Positions 1-10,730 of a stretch of DNA of 64,000 nucleotides are shown one piece after another. Every line of letters begins with the position of its first letter. Positions within the stretch are counted from its first letter, which is position 1. The notes beneath the pieces are model-generated. The model was not told the DNA's origin. It saw nothing but the letters and a program-made list of their open reading frames with translations, and did not search any database. The position numbers were made by a program, and so were the translations under genes. Origin of the DNA: Desmodesmus armatus (lineage: Eukaryota > Chlorophyta > Chlorophyceae > Sphaeropleales > Scenedesmaceae); NCBI GenBank assembly GCA_007449985.2, contig VIIQ02000743.1, positions 248,001 through 312,000 on the forward strand. The letters are read 5' to 3'.

Positions 1-1933
1 GGGCGGCAAGGGTGGCTTGGAGTCTGGCGGTGGTGGCGGAAGCATGTCTGCATCCCCCGCGGCTGCTGCTGCTGCTGGCTGCTGCTCGTCTACGTCCATG
101 TAGCTCGCCGTGTCCTCTGCCTTTGGGGCGAGGGGCTGTATGCTGCGCACAAACTCTGCTGTCTCACTGAAGCCCTCGAGGCCACCTGCGGGGCAACGGT
201 GCACAGGCAGCAGCAGTGGGGCACAGATACACATGTGGTTGGTGGTGACTGCCAAACACATGCAGCACCATGCCATAAGCAAGCCGCCTTTCAAAACACA
301 TGCAGCACCATGCCACAAGCAAGCCGCGGTCTCAAAACACATGCGGCATCATGCCACAAGCCAGCCACCACGGCTCCTGAAAGACCAAGAACGCAGAAGG
401 ACACTCAACATACAATATCAACACCAGCCAAAGCACCCTGTGCACTCCCAGCTGCACGTCCCTTCACACTCCCACCAAGCTTCTCCCACACACCCCCAGC
501 TCAACCTTCCACCTTCACACCATCCCCGCCGCCCGACCACCCACCCACCTGATGCTAGCTGCTGCTTCAGCTCCTCCTCCTCTTGCTCCCGCTTCACAGC
601 CAGCTGTCGCGCAATGCCCGCCAAGCTGCTGCTGCTGCCGCCGCCAGCCCCCGCATCAGCTGCACCCTCCCCGCTGCCGTTGCTATCGTTCCGCGCCACC
701 CGCCGCGCCCGCGCCAGCGACGCCGCTAATTCATCGTCTGCATCATCGTCTCCAAGGCCGAAGCCGCTGCTTCCCGCCGCTGCTGCTACGTTCGGCCGCA
801 GCGACTCCGACGCCACGTTTGCTCTACTGAGCGCTGCATCGAACCGAGCCGTCCGCTCCGCAGCCGCCGCTGCGGCCGCGTCCTGCTGCTGCTTCCGCCG
901 CTGCTCGCGCGTGCCCCTGCTGCCGAGGTCCGCGCCCCCGTCCGCCGCTGCTGCTGCCTCCAAAGCATCGAGATCCAAGCCCCCGCCCTCTTCCTCTTCT
1001 GCAACCTTGGTGGTCCGCAGCTTCCGTTTCTTCTTTTTCTTTTTCTCCCCTTTGCTGGCTGCGAGCTCCTCCGTGGTAAGGTAGTCCCCACCAGCCCCGG
1101 CTGCTGCTGCTTTGGAGCCGTCCTCGCCCCCGAGAAGTGCTGCTGCACCTGCTGCGAGCTTGCTGCTGAGTTCGGCCTGGCGCTGCCGCTGTCGTTCGCT
1201 GAGTGCTAGGCCTCCTGAGGCATCAAAGGCTGCTACTGCATCTTCTTCCTCCTCATCATACTTATCCAGCAGGCTGCGCACCTGCAAGCAGCAGCAGAAG
1301 GCAGGCAGCACAAGGCAAGCAGCGCAGGAACATGAGAATGCAGTTGCTACAGTTCAAAACAGGCAAGCTGGACAGGGCAAATGCCAGAACAAAGTGCTGA
1401 GCAGCCCCTGACACACGCAACGCGATAGCTTGCCGTCTACAACCACTGTCACTGTATGCGCCAGTGATTTGCTGGGGACAAAATGGCCCAACGACCCACT
1501 TTTTCAAGCCACACACAGCTTAGCAACAACTGAACATGTGCGTGGCACCCGTCTACCCCTACCCCACCCCACACACAGCGCAGGCGCATGCAGGTGCATG
1601 CAGGGACACACCCATTGAGAAAACATGCATCTACGCTATTGGCAGGAATTGATAATTGCAGCCTCATACCAACACACACAGTCCTATCCTTGCAGGGCTA
1701 TCGTTGTGCCTGATGCATTGCTTGCATGGGACTCGCATGTGTGCTATATGCTAGCTGCACAAGTATCCTCTTTGTCTACACACACCTTCCCATCCTCCTC
1801 CCAGAGGGGCTTAGCCTTCTTGGTGGCTGCATCCCGTGCCTTGCGGCGGGCCCGCTCCTGAGCCACCAGCGCATTCTCCAATGTGTCTGGCCCATCAGCC
1901 AGCTCACCCTTCTCATCAAGGATGCCTGGGGCA

Positions 1934-1989
<56 letters not shown>

Positions 1990-3405
1990 CGTGACAGTAG
2001 ATGCAGCGTTACAGTGCGGCAGCAGCAGCTTCTGGAAAGGAGGTAGATGCAGTTTCAAAAGTAGAACCAGCAGGTACAACGCATTTGGCTTGCGGAGCAG
2101 CAGTACGTTGCAGCAGGCCGATGCCACAGGCAAGAACACCAGCAGCTCCAGATGCCCTGGAATAGACACATGTAGTGCCAATGCGCTTTGCAAGCTACTG
2201 GCTGTATAATATGCATGGCCTGTCTGCATTGGCAGTACGCTCTGGAACCCTAAATCTGACCCTCAAACCCTGCTGCCAGGGTGCCTAAACCCTGCCTGGC
2301 CCAACCCTGGCCCACCTGTATCTGCCAGAGTGAGCATCACTGCCTCCCCCTCAGTGAGGTTCTCCAGATCATGCCGCACATTCACACCAGCGAGGTCTGC
2401 TGCTGTGTGATCCTCATCTCCCTCATCTGATCCAGCTGCTGCTGCTGCTCTGCTGGAGCCCTTCTGCCTCTTGCTCCTCCTGCCCGCTGCTGCCTCTGCT
2501 GCGCCTGCTGCTGCCGCTGCTGCTGCTTCGGCTGCAGATTTGGGCTTGATCTTGGCTGCCCATGCTGCTAAGTCGTCAACGTCATCACCAGCTGCACCAA
2601 GGGTTGTGGTAGATCGAAGCTCTGCCTCCCTCCTGCGTTTCTCCTTCTTCCTGCAGCATGACAAAAGTAAACAGCAACACATCCGATGGCGTGCTGAGAG
2701 CGCTTGGCCACCTTCAACCAATGATGCAGCCAACACATATGCCTTTGTGTGGTGCAGCACTACGATACAGCCCGAGTGACAGCTGCTGTGTCTCACAGTC
2801 GACCTGCGTGTGCTGGAACCACCAGCACCAGCACAAAACAGCTGCTACTACCAACTGCAGTAGCCTGGATGCCTATATTCACTATGCTCTACACTGCACC
2901 ATCTGTGTGCTGCTTACTGCCTGCTCCACCCTCGAGCCTGCACCCTCTGCGTGCCAGATGCAGGCGCATGTGCCGCCTTCACTTACTCTGCTAATTTGGC
3001 TGCAAGCTCCTCGGCACTGGGACCCTCCGGCTCCTTTGGCTTGACAGCAAGCTGCACATGCGCACAACGGAAAGGATTAAGAGCAGACCGTTGGCCCAGC
3101 ACTGTTCGGTGGGTCAACGTACGAGAGTATGCATGTAAGCAGCCCACAGTGACAGCAAATCAGTGGTCAGAAGCTGCCGAGGTGCACATGTGGGAACCTA
3201 CCGGCTTTTGCTGCGCTGGTTTGTCACTCAGAGGTGCGAGGCCAAGGCTGACACGCAGCCTGCATGAGCAAGGGGATCAAGCGGTCAGCAGCAGCAACAG
3301 ATCAACACTCTATAGGTGCACCATGCTGCTGCAGCAGCTACGTCAGCGACACGGTATGCACCTGTTGGTCTCCTCTATGCTCAGGCTAACTTCTTCTGTA
3401 GCCAT
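1..3405 (-). CDS. SART1: SART1/Snu66 tri-snRNP protein, 3' end beyond window
   Basis: This is a homologue of SART1 (yeast Snu66, plant DOT2), a U4/U6.U5 tri-snRNP protein needed to build the active spliceosome in the nucleus. Exons in transcript order are 3405-3362, 3259-3202, 3051-2987, 2650-2316, 1925-1786, 1281-549 and 185 to the edge. Phase is kept across every junction, giving 520 codons so far. The start is ATG 3405. It opens MATEEVSLSIEETN followed by LRVSLGLAPL, the family's N-terminal signature. Later blocks also match: VDDLAAWAAK, LENLTEGEAVMLTLAD, RSLLDKYDEEEE, DYLTTEELAASK with a Lys run, and ETAEFVRSIQ. The sixth exon is swollen with Ala and acidic runs compared with animal SART1. 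The conserved C-terminus lies beyond position 1. Identification is from remembered family motifs. Confidence 0.93.
253..366. repeat. 40-41 bp minisatellite, about 2.8 copies
   Basis: Three successive units begin with aacacatgc, at about 253, 293 and 334, and each contains a catgcc(a/g)(c/t)aagc core. They lie in the last visible SART1 intron (186-548). The third unit is shorter and more diverged. Confidence 0.8.
1937..1987. repeat. (CAG)17 trinucleotide array
   Basis: Seventeen uninterrupted CAG units on the + strand, read as CUG in the SART1 transcript. The array ends 11 nt before the 3' splice site at 1926/1925, so it occupies the place of the polypyrimidine tract. Confidence 0.95.
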
Positions 3406-3764
3406 GCTGCCCCTGTTCTGTGGACTGCTTGTGATGCTTGGCCCTACTGTTCTGCTGTCAGCTGCTGGATGGCACGATTCAGCTGACAGCTCAACACCGC
3501 CCAGTGTACACAACCAGCAACAACACAAACAGTGACATTCTGATGACGTCCCTGGTTGTCTGTTCAGTTTCAAGGAGGTTTTAAGTCTTTGTGCCCTGTG
3601 CACAGAGCGCCGTTGTGCGAATTCATTGCCTCCTCTCATACTAATCCGAGCTAGATGCGCTTGCTTGTTGGCCCAATGAGCTCGGTCTAGCTTTTTCCAG
3701 CCCAGCTTTTTTGGTTTGCGTAGATTCGCTACTTAGGAGACGGCGTCACAACAAGTCCAATTTA
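3406..3764. promoter_or_regulatory. Divergent promoter between SART1 and the CBM20 gene
   Basis: This 359-bp spacer separates two start codons pointing away from each other, so it must hold both 5' UTRs and both promoters. I see no convincing TATA box. A tgacgt hexamer lies near 3542 (attctgatgacgtccctgg). Confidence 0.55.
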
Positions 3765-6431
3765 ATGTGCATTTTTACGATGTCAGTTCTACAGAGGGCT
3801 GGACAACCGGCTCATGCAGTTGGCTCCATGCTGTCTCCCCATCAGCTGACCCTTGGCAGGGCTCCCCCTCTCCATAGCCGCAGCAGGCGCCAGCAGGTGC
3901 ATTGCACAGCAATAGTAGTGCAAGAACAGGCCCAGGCAAGGCACGTCCATGAAAAGGTATGCAATTCTACAACCAGCTGCACACTGCAGCTGTCCCAGCC
4001 ACTTCTATCTGCCTTTGTTGCCAAGGCACCAAAGGGTGTCGGGTTCACGAAAGATGATTCGAAACCGTCTATTGCAGGCACCAAAGCATTGGCAGCGGTC
4101 AGGCAGCATGTCTCAAGGTGCCAGCCTAGCGGCCACAGCCTCTGGACCAGCTTCGGGACCCCAGCAGACACCTTCCACCATTGAGGTGCACTTGGAAGTC
4201 CAGTACTCCTGCCAGTTTGGCCAGCACGTCTCCATCGTGGGCACCTTCCAGGGGTGGCACGTGCCTGCAGCAGTGCCTATGACCTGGTCACAGGGAGATG
4301 CTTGGAACGTGGTCCTGCCGGTGCCTGTTGGGTAAGTAGGGATTGTGGGTACGTGCGGGTTGTAAACGCATAGAGTAAGTACTAGAGTGAGTACTAGGAC
4401 GGAGTTTGTCATGATGGGGAGTGTCTGCAACGTCCCAGCCCTGCATAAGCCCTGTGCACACAACCCGCAACTGCTACAGATGGCACTGCTCACAGCAGTG
4501 CCGGACAGGCATGTCAAAGCAAACCCAGTATGCCAGGGTAGCTGTGCCAAGTTGGCAGTGCTTAGTAGCCATCTGGGCACTTTTGGTTCCTTATCCAGGG
4601 GCCTATGGCGTTGCAGCCACTGTGTCCACTGACATTATCTTGCAGTGTTTGTGACAGTGCCTACCAGATGTTGACTCATCACACTTTTCTGTCACATCAT
4701 GTATCACATATTGTGTTCTGCAGGACCGACATCGAGTACAAGTATCTGGTCATGTGGGACGATGGCAGCGTAGCCCGCTGGCAGGAGGGGCCCAACAACA
4801 GCTTGTCTGTCCAGCACGCAGGCGTGCTGATGCACGTGCAGGACACCTGGTCTCATCAGGAAAGGTCTGTGCGCGAGGTGGGCCCCCGCCTTACCCACAA
4901 CCAGCAGCAGAAGCAATCCGGCGGTCACAGCAGCGGCCCAGCAAGCCCAAAGGGAGCCGCTGCTGCTGCAGCAGCGGCATTCGCAGCACCTAGCCCCAGC
5001 GCTGCTGCTGTGCCTGGCACTCTGTCTGGCTCTGCTACCTTTGATGGCACAGCAGACTCCCCAGCTTCCATACAGCTATCCAGTAGCAGCACCCTCCCCA
5101 GCGGCAGCAGCAGCAGGCTCTTCGCCCAAGAGCAGCAGGGTCCGCAGGTGCCTGCAGCAGCACATCTTGCAGCAAGCAGTGGGTTTGCCTCCGTGCTGCC
5201 AGTCCAGCCCACATGGGCTGCTGCGGTGCACCAGCCTGGCGTACTGTTCAGTGTGCTGGACCAAGCAGCAGCGGAAGATGATGACCTGCACCTCTATGAA
5301 GATGAAGAGGAAGACGTGCACTGGCCTGCAGACATGCTGCAGAAAGCAGCAGCCATGCGCCCAGCTGCAGCTGCCGCTGCAGGTGCGGGTTCCGCCACCA
5401 GCACCCCAGCACGCACACAGCATGCGGGTGCAGGATCCTCCGGGAAGCTTCCTGCAAAGCAGCAGCCAGTGCGAGCAGCACCACGAGCAGCAGCAACACC
5501 CACAGCTACTATCCTCGCAGCAGCTGCTGCCAAGAGCGGACCGCAGAAGCAAGAGCAGCAGCAACAGGCTGCAGCAGCAGCTGCCAAGAGTGAACAGCCG
5601 AAGCAGCAGCAGCAGCCTGTGGCTGCTGCAGCTGAGAACCTGGCACAGCTGCTGCCTATGCTGCGGACGGAACTGGAGACAGCATTAACAGAGCTTCTGA
5701 AGCATCCTGAAGCGCTCCATGAGCACAGCAGCCTTCTAGAGGAAGGTCAGACTGTGCTCTCGGCCCTGCAGCATCAGCTGGCAGACTCAAAGGCAGCCAG
5801 CACACAGCGCAGCAGCAGCGCGGCCACCGCCGCCGCTGCCACCAGCAGCAGCAGGTCATCTGGACGGTCCCCGAGCTTGACACTTACTTCGGGGGATGAG
5901 ATCGCCGCTGCGCTCCTGTCGGATGACTGCGAGGAAGCATGCTTCTGTATGGTCGATGCCATCTGCAGCTGTGCTGACTGGGACTTTGACTGCAGCTGTG
6001 AAGAGGACCCGGACACTCCTTGCGAGCTTCCCGAGGACGAGGAAGACTTGGAAGACGTGCCATCCGTGCAGCAGCAGCAGCAGCAGCGCCACAGCACCCC
6101 AGCACACCTGCACTCCGCAGCGCAGGAGCCCACCACGCCAGCCGGGCACACAGGCACCAGCCTTAGCAGCATGGATATGGACAGCAGCTATGGCGGCAGC
6201 AGCGCACTGTCGGTAGGGGAGCTTGCACGCGCTGCTGCTGTAGCAGCCCTGCGGGACCCTGCCGTGCTTGCAGCGCGTGCTGCAGCCTTTACGGATGTGC
6301 AGGCTGCCATGGAGAAGTCAGCAGAGTTGCTGCAGGCGCTGTCTGACCCCTGCCACCCTCTGATGCTCGAGGCGGACAGGAACCTTGCAACAGCTAGCAG
6401 GCAGCTGCATGCTGGGCACCTGCTGCGCTGA
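3765..6431 (+). CDS. CBM20 starch-binding protein with long low-complexity tail
   Basis: A predicted 717-residue protein on three exons (3765-3956, 4078-4331, 4724-6431), all phase-consistent. Residues 1-64 are Arg/Ser/Gln-rich with few acids, like a chloroplast transit peptide. ATG 3780 is an alternative start in the same frame. Residues from about 88 to 190 form a CBM20 starch-binding domain: VSIVGTFQGWHV, TDIEYKYLVMWDDG, then WQEGPNN. These Trp and Asn residues make the glucan-binding sites in this family. The rest is Ala/Gln/Ser-rich, with an acidic Cys-rich patch near residues 545-595 and a predicted helical segment (AENLAQLLPMLRTELETA). No catalytic domain is visible. A plastid starch or pyrenoid-sheath binding or scaffold role is an inference. 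Confidence 0.85.
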
Positions 6432-9400
6432 GCATTGGCAGGTGTGACCAGAGGTGTTTGTGGTGTGCTGTTGTGCTTTGTGCTTGTGCGGCAGTACAGG
6501 CAGCTGCCACTGGGATGGTGGAAGCTGCTACGCTGGGTGCATTGCAGTGTAGTTGCTGTGCAGTGGGGTATTTGTCATGCAAGGTCCCTGTGCACCATGG
6601 TTTGCGGAGGGTTGCATTCAGGCTACATACTTGACTAGCAGCAGGCTACACACTTGACTTGCAACGCAGTTGATGACAAGCGGTGATTTTTCGTGTGTGT
6701 GCAGATGCAGTCTTATTCAAGTCTTTTGCAAGACGGGGTTTATGCGATGGGGCCGGCAGTTTTCAGGCTGTTGCGCACCAGTACGGCTTGGGGTTAGGGT
6801 ACGTCTGTTGTAGTGCAGGGCAGGGTAGCAATGTCTTCCGTGGGCATGGGGTGTTCTGGGTGGCGTGTGCTAGGGGCGGTGGTTCCGTGTTGATTGCACG
6901 ATTTCACAAGTGGTCCTGTCAATGTACTATCCCAAAGCCCTGCTTTGTTGGATAGGCTACTGTGCTTTGCTGTTTTGAGGGCCGTGGGGGCTGTAGCTGC
7001 ATGGGCAGACAGCTTCAAGCTTTTGGTGAAGGGTGGTGCCTTGGCGGAAAGCAACTCTTTGCCCTGCAAAGGCAAAGTAAAGTGCTGCGCTCTTCACTTG
7101 GCTTCTATGTGCGCGGGGTGGTGAGCCAAGTGTGCTTCATTGTACAGTCAGTGTGTGCAGGGATTTGTGACGGGCCTACAGGGTTGCTGCATCAGTGCCT
7201 TGAGAGTGTGAGTGGGTGGCTGGGTGGTATCGAGCCTGCGGGACAAGATTGGTGGCTCAAGGTTTGGGGCTGAAGGGACCCTTTGTACCGCGGCTGGCGC
7301 GCTGTATCGCACACGTCTAGCCGTGGTGTGTGGTGCGTTGCATGTGTGCTGTTCTGACGTTGCCTCGCTATTGTTATATTGCCGGTGTTGCTTTCTCCAT
7401 GTGCTGGCGTCATGGTTGGTCCTTGGCTGCAGTGGTTTCCAGTGTTGCAGGCGAGGCCTGTTTTTCCTGTGCTGCTGCAGCCTCTAATGACACTGATTGT
7501 GGTGTACGTGGGACGTTCTCCAGCTGGATTGCTGGCCCACACAATCATTGTACTTCCCAGTAGCGTTGCTGCCTTTTCCCGCCTGGCGGCCTGATTGTCA
7601 GGTTGTCCAGTTTTTCCCCTTGCTGCACATATTCTGATGCGCTGCAACAGCAACAGTTGAGGGTGCTTGGGTCACACAGATACCCCTCGTGAGTGGTGTA
7701 CATACAATTGATGCCAGACAGGCACACAATGCATCAGAGGCTTACCAAGCAGGTGTTGGTGATGGGGTTATGCCTAGCAAGCTAGTGGTGGATGCCAGTG
7801 GTTGCTTTGATCAACACAGTGTGGTGTGCTTGCGTTGATGAAGACACAGTGCCTGGCGGGTGGATTTGACGGGGTGTGTGGTGGTGGTGTGTGGACATAC
7901 TGTGCCGGGATGTGCTTCTTTGTGCAGCCGGCATGCAGTAATCAATGAGCTGGCCCTCTGCTCAGTTTGTGGTGCTTCTGTCGCCAAATGGGCGGCAAGC
8001 GGCATTGTGCTGCCCATTTGGCGGCTGCAATGCAAGCACTCTTGCTGGTGGCAATTGTTGATGCCGCCTGACAGGTTCGGCTTCAACCGGTGTTGCTTGG
8101 CGCTGTTATGCGGCTGGTTTATGGCTGCAGTATTCCCAAGAAATGCACACTCGCCCTGCGTTTCCAATGGCTTTGCAGGAAAGCAAGTACTGTACCCCAG
8201 CCTTTGCTGTACCGCAATCTTTGTGGGTGCAGGGTTGATTACTGGCACGGCCAGTTGTAGGCAGAGGGCTTTGCACCTCTGCAGAGCTTGTATTTATCCC
8301 TATCGAGGTTTTTGAGGGGTGCTTGGGGTTGACATGCGGGCCGGTATATCCAGGTTCCCTTCCTGCTGGGGTTACTGGAGTGGGCTGATTTGGGCCCACA
8401 AGCATTTGTACTCCTACACAGTGATACAAGGGCCTGCCTGTCAGTGGTTGGTGCTGGAGGGGCTTGGGTGGGCGTTGTGTGCTTGTGCAGGCTATTTATG
8501 CAGGCACTGGTAGAGATGGCAGTTGGCAGGATTCAAGCTGCATCCTGGGTTGTTCTGAATGCACATTTTGCAATTGCGCAACATGGCTTGGCCAGGGCAG
8601 GGGCTGCTTTTAGTCTTCGACGCCGTAGGTGGAGGGTCCAGTTTTTGGCTCAGTGCGGGGTTAGTGGAGCGGTTGTGTGTACATTGACAGTTGATGTTGG
8701 CATGACAGCAGGGTGACTACTCATCCTGCATCAGTGGTGTGCACAAAGATTTTGGCAGAGCAGAGCAAAACTGATGTTGCAGCTTACCAGCTGCACTGCT
8801 GTACCCTTCCACACAGACTGGGTGCGCACATTATGCACCCTTCCTTTTGCTGAGGGAGCATTGAGCGGCCTTTTTCAGACGCGGGTGTAGTGCAGCTTGC
8901 AAGCTTGCAGCTCGTACAGGGTTGAAAAGCCCAATTTTTACAGAGACCAGGTGCATGCCTTGTTGTCCAGGGTTCAGGGTTGCTGGAGCGGCAGGGTTGA
9001 CTAGAGTTTGTGGCAGGTGTGCTGGCTGCGGTGTCACATTGACAGCAGTGCAGGTTTTGTGACGGAGGTGTGATGGTGTGATGACCGAAACATTTGCGGG
9101 GTGTGGATGACAGTGGTTGTGCACTGGCCGCATCCACCCGCTTTGCGCCACCGTACAGGTAGGAATGTGAACCTTCTGTTTCAGTACGTTGTCACAAAAC
9201 AGTTGGTCACCGCACTCCAGGCAGACTAGTTGGCTGCAGCGCTGATGCTGGGCATGGGGCCAGTCATACTTGAGTGAGTTGCGGCACAGTCAGGCTTGCG
9301 GGTCACGCGAAGGATTGCTGAAGGATTGTACACACTTGTTGTAAGGTTTCTTGAGGACCATTGGGCTCTGGGCGTGATGCCTTGCCAGGCGTCATGTAGC

Positions 9401-9540
9401 TGTGGTAACGGTTATGGCATGCACAAGGTGCCCAGCAGAGAGAAACACTATTGCCGCCAAAAACTACCACCAAGTCATTAGGCTGCCCCGTTGAAAAGGA
9501 ACACTTCCTCAATTGATACGATTTGCTGAGTCTCATATGA
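6432..9540 (+). other. 3' flank or long 3' UTR of the CBM20 gene, G/T-rich
   Basis: I find no supportable gene in this 3.1-kb stretch on either strand. The + strand is strongly G/T-rich throughout (many gtgtg, ttgtg and gctgtt words). A TGTAA poly(A)-type signal sits at 9340-9344, close to where the G/T bias ends. This could be one very long 3' UTR or UTR plus spacer. Confidence 0.45.
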
Positions 9541-10730
9541 CAATGCAAAAGTTCACACGTGGCCATCAGCTGTGGCTGCCAAAATACAGAGCTGCAGACA
9601 CCAGTACGCTGCTCCACTTTCACAACAGGAGCAACCGCTGACACAACACAACACACAACGACGGGTACCACAGGGCAACAATCAAGTTCAACACACCCAC
9701 AAACACATGATGCACTGTCAGTTCTGCCAAAGCCCTCCATGCACGCGCAGCGGCTGCAACCCTGCATGGTGCCCTCTGTAGGGCGATGGCCACCATGTTG
9801 GGGTGGTGGCCGCATGTGCAGCCAAACAAGACAGCACTCTCCCCACCTGTCAGCCAACCTGTCTGGCACAACTCCAGTACCACGCCATTGCAACCGCTTG
9901 CAGCTAGCTGCAATCGAACACAAAAACCCCACACTTCAAACGCTTTGTCTGCAGAAGCCCTCTCACAAACCAAGCCAAGACCCAAGACCAGCCGGCGCTG
10001 ACATGCCCTGGCTGCAGTTGTGGCAGTGCTTGATTCCGCTTTCCGCCCACTCTTCGATCAAACAAAGACATCCCGCAAAACACCACTCGCCCACACCATA
10101 TACGCGAAACGCAAAGCTGTAGCTGCAGTATATACAAGAGCACACATGAGTACCAGCCAAGCAACACTGTGTGCCATACACAGCATGCGCATGAGCGGTA
10201 CAGTCCTGGCGCCCAGCAACACTTGTCTGCGGGACGTCCATACACACTATACTAGCAAAGGCGACCGTCCCTCACAAACATGGACACTTCAACGTCTGCC
10301 GCAGCTGACAGGCTCTCTCAAACAGCATCCCACTGGGGCTGCAGCAGCAACAAGCACACACTAAAAACAAGCACACCGCAGTATATCTTACACAAGGCTA
10401 CAACAGCAATGCCGCCACTAAGTGTGGCTGCTTTCTGTACCAGAAAGATGCACGCACAAGCCTCAGCAGCCTTTTCGAATCCTCAGCGAACAATCAACCA
10501 CTTGCAGCTGGAAGCAGTGCAAGCCTATGACCACTGCCTACACAAACACATACAGCATCTGGGGTTTACCTCGAATCCAGTGTCTTGCACACACAGTCAA
10601 CGGACACAGGTGCAGGCGCGACCTCCAAGTCAAACCACGACACATAAAAGTGCAGGATACCCACACAACAGGACACAGATGACATGCAAGCAGCATGCGC
10701 CAGCTGCCATGGGGGTGTGCAGCCTTGGGA
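9541..10730 (-). other. 3' flank or 3' UTR of the YaaW-like gene, C/A-rich on +
   Basis: From about 9540 the + strand turns C/A-rich (G/T-rich on the minus strand), the sense composition expected for the minus-strand neighbour's 3' UTR. A minus-strand TGTAA lies at 10392-10388. No coding exon is supportable here. Confidence 0.45.

Noticed and set aside
418..1311. Long Ala/Ser-rich reading frames on the + strand opposite SART1 (110-1084, 552-830)
   Set aside because: They are complements of repeat-rich SART1 coding exons; the minus strand has conserved motifs and matching splice phases.
4724..6431. CBM20 gene as SAGA1/SAGA2, the pyrenoid starch proteins
   Set aside because: Beyond the CBM20 domain I see no Rubisco-binding WR/WK-type motif or long coiled coil that would justify the name.
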